Both the position numbers and the translations under genes were made by a program. The notes beneath the pieces were generated by a model that saw nothing but the letters and a program-made list of their open reading frames with translations, searched no databases and was not told the DNA's origin. From NCBI GenBank assembly GCA_017411585.1, contig JAFQPV010000205.1, positions 1 through 5,543 of the forward strand: 5,543 nt of DNA. The letters run 5' to 3'. Origin of the DNA: Clostridia bacterium. Lineage in GTDB: Bacteria; Bacillota; Clostridia; UBA1381; UMGS1253. Shown piece by piece: positions 1 to 5,543 of this stretch; within the stretch, counting starts at the first letter, position 1, and every line of letters starts with the position of its first letter.

Positions 1-431
1 AAAAACTCTGTTAGTTTGGCGGAAATCAGTTCATAATTGACGGGGACGTTTTCCTTTCCCTCTTTGTAGATTTCCAGCAGGATGTCTGCAAGTGAGGCAT
101 CGCGCAGTACGCCGTTGTGCTCTTTAATACAGGTGAGAAAAAACGAAAAATGATTTGTGTTAGCAAAGGCATGTCTGTCCAGAGTGATTACGCCTAAGGT
201 AAAGCCGTCTTCGCCGACGCTTGTAAAGCGGCGTTTTTGGCGATTGCTTAATAAGATTATATCGCCCGCAGCTACGGGGTGCATACGCTCATTAATCTGC
301 CAATCCGCATCACCGTGCAGCGGAATGCAGATGCGCAAATCGGCATAGGCAACCGCTTCGTGGATAAACTCGTTGTCCGGTCGTTTTTCCATTTTTGTTG
401 CTGAAAAGGTTTTTTTGCTTACATTCATCAT
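1..431 (-). CDS. AraC-type transcriptional regulator, N-terminal cupin part (partial, cut by left edge)
   Basis: An open frame with no stop runs leftward from an ATG at 431 off the window edge, giving 143 residues. The protein starts MMNVSKKTFSATKMEKRPDN. Residues about 20-90 read as the small-molecule-binding cupin barrel of AraC/XylS regulators: a strand with DLRICIPLHGDADWQIN (31-47), the typical turn AAGDIILLS (54-62), then RRFTSVGEDGFTLGVITLD (67-85). Residues about 90-143 are a helical linker. The two helix-turn-helix motifs of the family (usual length about 270-300 residues) would lie outside the window, so the family call rests on the sensor domain alone. Start choice: TCACCT on the plus strand (437-442) reads as AGGTGA, 5 bases before ATG 431 and 8 before the adjacent in-frame ATG at 428; either could be used. 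The gene is divergent from the flavoprotein cluster, the usual place for its local regulator. Target and ligand are inferred, not seen. A cupin protein of another class is the main alternative. Confidence 0.8.
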   Translation of the reverse strand, partial: MMNVSKKTFSATKMEKRPDNEFIHEAVAYADLRICIPLHGDADWQINERMHPVAAGDIILLSNRQKRRFTSVGEDGFTLGVITLDRHAFANTNHFSFFLTCIKEHNGVLRDASLADILLEIYKEGKENVPVNYELISAKLTEF

Positions 432-436
432 AAAAA

Positions 437-442
437 TCACCT
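437..442 (-). promoter_or_regulatory. Ribosome binding site of the AraC-type gene
   Basis: The minus strand reads AGGTGA, 5 bases before ATG 431 and 8 bases before ATG 428. It supports one of these two adjacent starts over the in-frame ATG 13 codons inside the gene. Confidence 0.6.
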
Positions 443-448
443 AGGACT

Positions 449-477
449 ATTTTAACATAAAAAATCTAAAATTGCAA
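449..477 (-). promoter_or_regulatory. Sigma-A type promoter of the AraC-type gene
   Basis: The minus strand carries TTGCAA (472-477) as -35 box, a spacer of exactly 17 bases, and TAAAAT (449-454) as -10 box preceded by TG one base upstream (extended -10). Transcription would start near 442, leaving a leader of only about 11 bases that just includes the AGGTGA ribosome binding site. The match to consensus is good; the very short leader is the one reservation. Confidence 0.6.
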
Positions 478-526
478 GAAAACGAAATTTTTGGATAAAA
501 AGCAAGTAGTTTTTTTGTGCGATAAA

Positions 527-535
527 TGCTATATT
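527..535 (+). promoter_or_regulatory. Candidate extended -10 promoter for the first flavoprotein gene
   Basis: TGCTATATT is an extended -10 (TGnTATATT, hexamer 530-535). At a 17-base spacing the -35 position (507-512) reads TAGTTT, a poor match, so the promoter would depend on the extended -10 or on an activator. Transcription would start near 542, giving a leader of about 70 bases. A weak -35 opposite a divergent AraC-type gene would fit activator control, but this is inference. TATAAG at 541-546 is a less likely alternative -10. Confidence 0.4.
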
Positions 536-593
536 GAAGATATAAGGTAAGTCAAAACGCAAAAGTTGCAGCTTGTGTAGTCAGTACAGCTAT

Positions 594-601
594 GGAGGAG
601 G
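594..601 (+). promoter_or_regulatory. Strong ribosome binding site of the first large flavoprotein gene
   Basis: GGAGGAGG ends 9 bases before ATG 611. It fixes this start, which also matches the start of the paralogue at 3324 residue for residue (both begin MYISEV). Confidence 0.8.
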
Positions 602-610
602 TATCTTTTT

Positions 611-2482
611 ATGTATATTTCTGAAGTAAGAAACGAACGCGTTATAAAAACGGAGATTGAGTCTGTTGTATTTGACGGTCAGTATGATGTTTTGGTCAGC
701 GGGTTGGGAACAGCCGGCTCTATGGCTGCGATTATGCTGGCAGAAAACGGATTAAAGGTTTTGGGTGTCGAAGCATTTAACTGTGTTGGCGGAACGGCGA
801 CGATTGGCGGTTTGCAAACACCGTATTTTGATACACCGGGCGGACGTTATGCTGCGATTGACGGTGTTGCAAAAGAGCATCATCGGCTGCATACGCGAAA
901 TATTATAGAGAGCCGCAAGCTTGAATTTGAACGCCTTATATTGCAGCGTGGGGCACAGATTTGGTATGAGTCCTCTGTTTTAGGTATTTATATGGAACAT
1001 GATACGGTAGTTGGCGCTAGGGTCATTACGCCGGAGGGAATTCACCACATCAAAACAAAAGTGATTTTGGATGCGACGGGGGATGCCTATACAGTACATA
1101 TGGCAGGTTGTGCAACCGAGTATGGCAGAAAATTTGACGGCTTAGCGCAGCCGTACAGTATGGTTTCGAGTTTGCGTACCGGCACAGGCGTGCGAACCAC
1201 CAATTGTGACTTCGGTCGTGTTGACCAAAGAGATGATAAAGGCCTGTCAGAGACGCTCATTTTTTCGCGCGCTTATGAAATGGAAGAGGACCGCAATGGC
1301 GGCAGATTTATGCTACATATGCCGTTGATAGGTATTCGTGAAGGTCGGCGTATTTTGGCAGAGGAAGTTGTGAAGCTTGAAGATGTATTTGCCGAGCGTT
1401 ACACGAAAGAGCCGATGTTTTATGCTTATGCGGATTTGGACAAACACGGCTGGGACATTGCAATGGATGGCACTACGCTTGGTGACTGGGCAATCGGCGC
1501 AAATTTGGGGGCATACAATGTTATGATTCCGGTATCGTATAAGGCGTTGATTCCAAAGGGGGTTGACGGTATTCTGGTTGCTTGCCGTGCACTTGGTGTG
1601 GATCGTGATGTTGCAACCTGTGTGCGAACGATGCCTGCAATGAAAAGAGTGGCAGAAGCAGCGGCAGACATTGCAACATTGGCTGTTCGGCATGGTTGTG
1701 CGCTGCGGGATATTCCCTATGCGGAGCTTCGGGCTATGCTTTCGGAAAGCGGATGTTTAAAGAAGCCTTATGATTCATATTACCGGATAGACGGTTGGAA
1801 AAACTATGACGGTACGCCGTTGGTGCCGGAGAATGTGACATTTATGACAGAGGCAGAGGCTTTGGAAGCGAAGCTTGCGACTGAAAAGCCCGGCGAGGCA
1901 ATTTGGTCGGCAAAGCGTATGGGCACAATGGCAAATGAGACCTTGAAGGGCTTGCTGCATTCTGCGGATGAAAATACAAGAAAGCATGCAGCATTTGCGC
2001 TTGCGATTTCGGGAGATGACAGCGGTATTGAAATTTTGCGCGCAATGGTAAAGGAGCGCGATCCGCTGATGCTAAAGGATTGCCGTAAGCATAATCAACA
2101 GCGCGGCTGTATGGCGATTTATTTTTTAGGCAGGCTTGCAGATGTGGAGATTGCAGATACGCTGATTGAGATTTTTTCGGATGAAGATGAAATTAAGCGT
2201 CCGGCATACAAGCTTGCGTTTGCGATGGGAACAAGATATAAAATCAAAGATTTTCAAAACGAGTATTTTCAGTTTATTTCTAATGCAGTGATTGCATTGA
2301 TACGCATCGCCGATGCGCATCCGCAGCTGCAAAAGAAGACAGCGATGGCGTTTCGCGCTGCATTTGAGGATGAAACTTATTGCAAAAGGATTACGCAAAG
2401 GCCGCCAATGAGCAGTGAAGGTGGTATGGCAAGGCACCTTAAAAAGGTTGCTTATGCAGCGATTGTGCGCTGGGGGCAATAA
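611..2482 (+). CDS. FAD-dependent oxidoreductase with C-terminal HEAT-like region (paralogue A)
   Basis: This is a 623-residue cytoplasmic flavoenzyme of the FAD_oxidored type (PF12831-like); no signal peptide or membrane segment is visible. After a 24-residue lead-in, the FAD-binding Rossmann fold starts with YDVLVSGLGTAG (25-36; GxGxxG at 31-36), with ribose-binding Glu54 at the end of the second strand. Next come NCVGGTATIGG (57-67), typical of this family, and the second FAD motif VILDATGDAY (151-160). The FAD domain closes with IPKGVDGILVACRALGVDRD (314-333) and a long helix (about 340-360). In relatives I know, this closing block usually reads more like GRC...GEAAG, so it is somewhat divergent here. 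Residues about 435-623 are helix-rich with HEAT-like units, for example LKGLL...DENTRKHAAFALA (445-465) and a unit starting near MAIYFLGRLAD (501-511). The conserved CRKHNQQRGC (491-500) lies between them. It is the first gene of the cluster. The substrate is unknown; oxidation or reduction of a small organic molecule is the safe statement. Leu and Ile codons are more AT-rich than in the next two genes. Confidence 0.85.
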   Translation: MYISEVRNERVIKTEIESVVFDGQYDVLVSGLGTAGSMAAIMLAENGLKVLGVEAFNCVGGTATIGGLQTPYFDTPGGRYAAIDGVAKEHHRLHTRNIIESRKLEFERLILQRGAQIWYESSVLGIYMEHDTVVGARVITPEGIHHIKTKVILDATGDAYTVHMAGCATEYGRKFDGLAQPYSMVSSLRTGTGVRTTNCDFGRVDQRDDKGLSETLIFSRAYEMEEDRNGGRFMLHMPLIGIREGRRILAEEVVKLEDVFAERYTKEPMFYAYADLDKHGWDIAMDGTTLGDWAIGANLGAYNVMIPVSYKALIPKGVDGILVACRALGVDRDVATCVRTMPAMKRVAEAAADIATLAVRHGCALRDIPYAELRAMLSESGCLKKPYDSYYRIDGWKNYDGTPLVPENVTFMTEAEALEAKLATEKPGEAIWSAKRMGTMANETLKGLLHSADENTRKHAAFALAISGDDSGIEILRAMVKERDPLMLKDCRKHNQQRGCMAIYFLGRLADVEIADTLIEIFSDEDEIKRPAYKLAFAMGTRYKIKDFQNEYFQFISNAVIALIRIADAHPQLQKKTAMAFRAAFEDETYCKRITQRPPMSSEGGMARHLKKVAYAAIVRWGQ

Positions 2483-2499
2483 AAAATTATTAGAAAACA

Positions 2500-2528
2500 T
2501 TGCCAACTTATAGAAACTATAGTAAAAT
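2500..2528 (+). promoter_or_regulatory. Internal sigma-A promoter before the small flavoprotein-like gene
   Basis: TTGCCA (2500-2505), a 17-base spacer and TAAAAT (2523-2528) form a good promoter in the 83-base gap after the first large gene. Transcription would start near 2535, giving a leader of about 30 bases that holds the AGGAGG site. No hairpin terminator is seen between 2483 and 2565, so readthrough from the upstream gene is also possible. Confidence 0.6.
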
Positions 2529-2553
2529 TAAAATATAAATGTTAATGATTATG

Positions 2554-2559
2554 AGGAGG
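2554..2559 (+). promoter_or_regulatory. Ribosome binding site that sets the start of the small flavoprotein-like gene
   Basis: AGGAGG lies 6 bases before ATG 2566. In-frame ATGs at 2539 and 2548 lie upstream of this site and the one at 2560 abuts it, so 2566 is the likely start. The protein then begins MNYDVIVIG, as Rossmann flavoproteins usually do. Confidence 0.8.
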
Positions 2560-2565
2560 ATGGTT

Positions 2566-3324
2566 ATGAATTACGATGTAATTGTAATTGGTGCAACTTT
2601 TGCGGCAGCTGGCCTTGTGCAGGCATACGGCGACAAGTGCCTGGTGCTGGAAAGACGCCCGCAGGCCGGCTACGAATTTCTGAATGCGGCAAAGTTCGGC
2701 ACAGACTATGACAAGGCGCTTGCAAGTGATGAGGCAAAGGCGCTTTATGCAAAGTTTGTGGAGAAGAACGCATTTGACGGTGAGCGCATTTGTCTTTTTG
2801 ACTGTGCAGGTCCGTTCTACAGCCTTTTAGAGGGCAAAAATGTATTGCTGAATATGGAAATCGTTTCCGTAGAGAAAATCGATGGCGGCTTTGAGGTAAC
2901 GGCACACGGCGTTTCCGGTTACCGCACATTTACGGCAAAGAAAGTGATTGACACAACCGTACACAACGATATGGTGGAAGCAAAGACCTTGAATTTGCTT
3001 GTCAACACGGATGAAGAAAATGCAGCGGCACTTCCGGCAGATTTAAAAACCGAGAAGTGGGGCTACGAAGAGGATATACTCATCAAGTGCGCAGTGGCTG
3101 CAAACGACGGCTACATTGAAGCGCGCCGCGCTGTGGCAGCATTGATTGACACGCTGCCGGCAGAATACAGAGTGGCATTCGTAGCAGACTGCTTCGACTA
3201 TGAAGTAAAGTCCGGCTATCCTGTTGAGAAGGATGGTATCGTATATATGCCGTCTTGTGCATATAAAAATCCGCTTTTGGCATTTGATGCAGGTGTGCTT
3301 TATGCGAAGGGAGGCGTGCTGTAA
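2566..3324 (+). CDS. Small Rossmann/FAD-like protein with degraded dinucleotide motif
   Basis: This protein of 252 residues begins with a Rossmann beta strand, NYDVIVIGATFAAAG (2-16). The GxGxxG fingerprint is altered: of its three glycines only Gly9 remains, with Thr11 and Ala14 in the other two places. The ribose-binding acid is kept (VLERR, Glu29). KKVIDTTVHND (125-135) sits where flavoproteins have a second FAD strand such as VIDATGD. The C-terminal NPLLAFDAGVLYAKGG (235-250) resembles the last FAD-contact segment of such folds. At 252 residues it is far shorter than a normal flavoenzyme of this type (400-600), so the substrate domain must be minimal. No signal peptide or membrane helix is seen. 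It has its own promoter and ribosome binding site, and its stop overlaps the start of the next gene by one base, which suggests production in step with that protein. It may be an accessory subunit, a reduced flavoenzyme, or a protein with weak or no FAD binding. I do not recognise a named family. Confidence 0.75.
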   Translation: MNYDVIVIGATFAAAGLVQAYGDKCLVLERRPQAGYEFLNAAKFGTDYDKALASDEAKALYAKFVEKNAFDGERICLFDCAGPFYSLLEGKNVLLNMEIVSVEKIDGGFEVTAHGVSGYRTFTAKKVIDTTVHNDMVEAKTLNLLVNTDEENAAALPADLKTEKWGYEEDILIKCAVAANDGYIEARRAVAALIDTLPAEYRVAFVADCFDYEVKSGYPVEKDGIVYMPSCAYKNPLLAFDAGVLYAKGGVL

Positions 3325-3326
3325 TG
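3307..3326 (+). promoter_or_regulatory. Ribosome binding site and TAATG stop-start overlap
   Basis: AAGGGAGG (3307-3314) lies inside the end of the small gene, 9 bases before ATG 3324. The stop TAA (3322-3324) and the ATG share one base, the classic layout for translational coupling between two proteins made together. Confidence 0.8.
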
Positions 3327-5195
3327 TATATTTCTGAAGTAAAAAACGGTGAAGTTGTAAAAACTGAGGTCGGCAGCGTTACCTTTGACAAGGCATACGA
3401 TGTTATCGTCAGCGGTCTCGGTACTGCAGGCGCACATGCAGCTGCTTTTGCTGCGGAAAACGGTCTTTCGGTACTTGGTGTGGAAAGCTTCAACTGTGTT
3501 GGCGGTACGCAGACCATCGGCGGTATCCAGGGCCACTATTTCGGTTGCCCGGGCGGTCGCTATGTGGCAATGGATGAAAAGATTATGGCATTCAAGGATG
3601 CGCGTACCAGAAACAGACTGGAAAGCCAGAAAATTATCCAGGAAAAATGGATTATAGACAATGGTGCTGAGATTTTATATGAATCGAGTATTATTGGCGT
3701 GTATATGGAAGATAATACGGTTGTCGGCGCAAAAATCATTACACCGGACGGCATTATCCATGTTGCCTCCAAGGTAATGATGGACTGTACGGGCGATGCT
3801 TATACGGCGCACATGGCAGGCTGTAAATCTGAATACGGCAGAAAGTTTGATGGTCTTACACAGCCGTACTCGATGGTATCAAGTGCGCGTATGGGCGTGG
3901 GCGTACGCACCACCAATTGCGACTTTGGCCGTGTGGATCAAAGAGATGATAAGGGACTTTCCGAGGCGCTTGTCTTCTCCCGCGCTTATGAAATGAAGGA
4001 AGAGCGCGGCAACAGCAAGTTTATGATTCATATGCCGCTCATCGGCGTGCGCGAGGGCAGAAGAATTGTTGCGGAGCAGACCGTTACGGTAGATGGTTTG
4101 TTTGCAGATGAAAAGACAACCGAGCCGGCATTTTATTCCTACGCTGACTTAGATAAGCATGGTTGGGATATCGCGTTTGACGGTCCGTCGCTCGGCGACT
4201 GGTCCATTGGTGCAAACCTGGGTGCATATAATGTAACCGTTCCGGTGCCGTATAAAATTATCGTGCCGGTAGAAATCGATGGTATCATCGTGCCGTGTCG
4301 TGCGTTGGGTGTTGACCGTGACATCGCAAGCTGCGTGCGTATGGTGCCGGATATGAAGAAGCTGGCAGAGCTTGGTGCAGACATGGCAATGTTTGCTATA
4401 AAGAATAACTGCAAGCTGCGCGAGGTAGAGTATGAGCCGATTCGTGACAGAATGCTTGCAAGCGGCAATTTAGATCACAGCTTTGACCGCGGCTACCGCA
4501 TTGACGGTTGGCGCAACTGGGACGGCAATCCGCTTGTGCGTGAGGATGTTACCTTTATGACAGATCCGGCACAGCTTGAAGCAAGATTGGCAACCGATAC
4601 GCCGGGACAGGCAATTTGGTCTGCAAAGCGTATGGGCACAAAGGCAAACGAGACTCTGAAGGGCTTGCTTGCTTCTGAAGATGAAAACACGAGAAAGCAT
4701 ACAGCCTTCGCGCTCGCAATCACAGGCGACGACAGCGGTGTTGAGATTCTGCGTGCAATGGTGAAAGACCGTGATCAGTTTATGCTTCATGACTGTCGTA
4801 AGCACAATCAGCAGCGCGGTTGTATGGCGATTTACCACCTCGGCAAATTGGGGGATGCTGAGATTGCAGATACGCTCATCGAGATTATCTCGGATGCCGA
4901 CGAAGTGAAGAGACCGACATACAACAAGGAATTTGCAATGGGTACACGCTACAGCATTTCGGATTTCAACAATGAATTCTTCCAGTTTGTATCGAATGCA
5001 GTTGTTGCGTTGATTCGTATTGCGGATGCACATCCGGAGCTGCAGGGCAAGATTGCAGCTGCGTTTAAGGCTGCGTTTGAGGATGATACGTATTATGACA
5101 GAATCACAACCAGACCGAAGATGAGCAGTGAGGGTGGTATGGCAATCAATATCAAAAATGTTGCTTATGCTGCAATTGCGCGTTGGGGTAAATAA
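3324..5195 (+). CDS. FAD-dependent oxidoreductase with C-terminal HEAT-like region (paralogue B)
   Basis: This 623-residue protein matches paralogue A end to end with no gaps, at about 68% identity by hand count. It keeps GLGTAG (31-36), Glu54, NCVGGTQTIGG (57-67) and the second FAD motif DCTGDAY (154-160). The near-invariant VRTTNCDFGRVDQRDDKG block (194-211), ADLDKHGWDIA (274-284), the closing CRALGVDRD (325-333) and the helical C-terminal region with CRKHNQQRGC (491-500) are also kept. Identity falls to about 48% over residues 61-120, mostly at 79-110, and about 50% over 361-420, against 80% or more at 181-240 and 421-480. The two enzymes therefore probably share chemistry and differ in substrate or partner. 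No signal peptide or membrane segment is seen. It is coupled to the small gene by a one-base overlap and is followed by a terminator. Its codons are more GC-ending than those of A. The family call is firm; the reaction is unknown. Confidence 0.85.
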   Translation: MYISEVKNGEVVKTEVGSVTFDKAYDVIVSGLGTAGAHAAAFAAENGLSVLGVESFNCVGGTQTIGGIQGHYFGCPGGRYVAMDEKIMAFKDARTRNRLESQKIIQEKWIIDNGAEILYESSIIGVYMEDNTVVGAKIITPDGIIHVASKVMMDCTGDAYTAHMAGCKSEYGRKFDGLTQPYSMVSSARMGVGVRTTNCDFGRVDQRDDKGLSEALVFSRAYEMKEERGNSKFMIHMPLIGVREGRRIVAEQTVTVDGLFADEKTTEPAFYSYADLDKHGWDIAFDGPSLGDWSIGANLGAYNVTVPVPYKIIVPVEIDGIIVPCRALGVDRDIASCVRMVPDMKKLAELGADMAMFAIKNNCKLREVEYEPIRDRMLASGNLDHSFDRGYRIDGWRNWDGNPLVREDVTFMTDPAQLEARLATDTPGQAIWSAKRMGTKANETLKGLLASEDENTRKHTAFALAITGDDSGVEILRAMVKDRDQFMLHDCRKHNQQRGCMAIYHLGKLGDAEIADTLIEIISDADEVKRPTYNKEFAMGTRYSISDFNNEFFQFVSNAVVALIRIADAHPELQGKIAAAFKAAFEDDTYYDRITTRPKMSSEGGMAINIKNVAYAAIARWGK

Positions 5196-5209
5196 AAATT
5201 AGAAATGGT

Positions 5210-5246
5210 AGCGCGCGGGGGAAGCTTCCCGCGCGCTGTTTGCTTT
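5210..5246 (+). terminator. Intrinsic terminator closing the flavoprotein cluster
   Basis: AGCGCGCGGG (5210-5219) pairs perfectly with CCCGCGCGCT (5228-5237), a 10-base-pair GC-rich stem with an 8-base GGAAGCTT loop (two GT wobbles could shrink it to 4). The T-rich tail GTTTGCTTT follows; it is interrupted, so some readthrough into the next gene is possible. It starts 14 bases after the stop at 5195. Confidence 0.8.
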
Positions 5247-5258
5247 AAATGAAAAAAG

Positions 5259-5263
5259 AAGGG
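5259..5263 (+). promoter_or_regulatory. Ribosome binding site of the cardiolipin synthase-like gene
   Basis: AAGGG lies 8 bases before ATG 5272. A second purine run (AAAGG, 5265-5269) is too close to the start. No convincing promoter is visible between the terminator and this gene; one may overlap the hairpin, or the gene may depend on readthrough. Confidence 0.5.
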
Positions 5264-5271
5264 AAAAGGAA

Positions 5272-5543
5272 ATGCTGCAAAAACGTTGGTTTCGAGTGTT
5301 ATTTCGTTATAGGGTATTTGTTGCGCTGCTGTTGATTGTGCAGGTTGTGGTTATGCTGCAGCTGATTTTAAATTCCAGTCAGGCGGCGGAGTGGATTAAC
5401 TATGCTCTGCATTTAATCAGTCTTTTGGTGGCGCTGCATATTGTCATCCGGAAAAACAAGGGTGCATATAAGCTAACGTGGGTATTTCTGATTCTAATGT
5501 TTCCGATTTTCGGCGGCTTTTTGTATCTGATGTTCACCTATCA
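5272..5543 (+). CDS. cls: Probable cardiolipin synthase, N-terminal membrane part (partial, cut by right edge)
   Basis: Ninety residues are visible, beginning MLQKRWFRVLFRYRVFVALL. There are three hydrophobic segments at about residues 14-33, 42-59 and 68-88, with basic residues before the first (KRWFRVLFRYR) and between the second and third (IRKNKG). The segment YKLTWVFLILMFPIFGGFLY (66-85) is the hallmark of the PLDc_N membrane domain that opens Clostridia/Bacillus-type cardiolipin synthases. These condense phosphatidylglycerol into cardiolipin at the membrane. The two catalytic HKD (phospholipase D) motifs of the roughly 500-residue family would lie beyond the window, so activity cannot be judged. 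It lies downstream of the terminator and is probably functionally unrelated to the flavoproteins. Other small PLDc_N membrane proteins are the alternative. Confidence 0.75.
   Translation, partial: MLQKRWFRVLFRYRVFVALLLIVQVVVMLQLILNSSQAAEWINYALHLISLLVALHIVIRKNKGAYKLTWVFLILMFPIFGGFLYLMFTY

Noticed and set aside
157..348. Plus-strand open frame of 63 codons
   Set aside because: It lies wholly antisense to the AraC-type gene, has no ribosome binding site and shows no recognisable protein features.
542..610. Possible structured leader or riboswitch ahead of the first flavoprotein gene
   Set aside because: Only weak pairings (AGCT at 570-573 region and 588-591 region) are seen in about 70 bases; no known riboswitch core and no terminator hairpin are present.
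1313..2506. Several minus-strand open frames under the first large flavoprotein gene
   Set aside because: They are rich in Cys, His and Arg in the way antisense translations of this kind of gene are, lack ribosome binding sites, and recur at matching positions under paralogue B as shadows of the same coding sequence.
2539..2565. Upstream start for the small flavoprotein-like gene (MLMIMRRMV extension)
   Set aside because: The extension would overlap its own AGGAGG site. Starting at 2566 gives correct spacing and a normal Rossmann N-terminus.
3385..3657. 90-codon plus-strand open frame inside paralogue B
   Set aside because: It is an out-of-frame overlap within a clear gene, without its own ribosome binding site or recognisable domain.
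4470..5033. 187-codon minus-strand open frame under paralogue B
   Set aside because: It is antisense to a strongly conserved coding sequence. The similar reading under paralogue A (for example shared CAHTLCRPNCL) is explained by the conserved plus-strand protein, not by selection on the minus strand.
5249..5335. Short open frame from ATG 5249 (MKKEGKRKCC...) before the cardiolipin synthase-like gene
   Set aside because: It is 28 codons, out of frame with the real gene, and has no ribosome binding site because the terminator sits just upstream.
1..5543. CRISPR arrays, tRNA or rRNA genes, insertion sequences, phage genes
   Set aside because: No spaced short repeats, no cloverleaf, no transposase or integrase coding and no terminal inverted repeats were seen on either strand.

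Overview
The window looks like chromosomal DNA from a Gram-positive anaerobe of the Clostridia (Bacillota) type. The signs are strong GGAGG ribosome binding sites, sigma-A style promoters with TG-extended -10 boxes, moderate GC content, and a Clostridia-like cardiolipin synthase start at the right edge. The genus cannot be read from the sequence; a gut-type Clostridia lineage is a guess.

Layout, left to right. Positions 1-431 on the minus strand hold the N-terminal cupin part of an AraC-type transcription regulator, cut by the window edge. A 179-base divergent intergenic region (432-610) carries a well-formed minus-strand promoter and a weaker plus-strand extended -10 promoter. Then come three plus-strand flavoprotein-like genes: a 623-residue FAD-dependent oxidoreductase (611-2482), a small 252-residue Rossmann/FAD-like protein with a degraded dinucleotide motif (2566-3324), and a second 623-residue FAD-dependent oxidoreductase (3324-5195). 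The third gene is translationally coupled to the second through a one-base TAATG overlap. A GC-rich hairpin terminator at about 5210-5237 closes the cluster. An unrelated gene follows: the N-terminal membrane part of a probable cardiolipin synthase (5272 to the edge).

The two large proteins align without a single gap over all 623 residues at about 68% identity (423/623 by hand count), so they are paralogues from a gene duplication that now flank the small protein. A clear promoter (TTGCCA, 17-base spacer, TAAAAT) lies between the first large gene and the small gene. The cluster can therefore be transcribed either whole or as the last two genes alone. The first large gene also has different codon use from the other two (for example ATC isoleucine codons: about 4 versus about 19).

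Working model (inference): the AraC-type protein senses a small molecule and controls a cytoplasmic redox module of two related flavoenzymes plus a small flavoprotein-like partner. The substrate is not evident. No transporter, glycosidase or electron carrier gene lies in the window to point to it.
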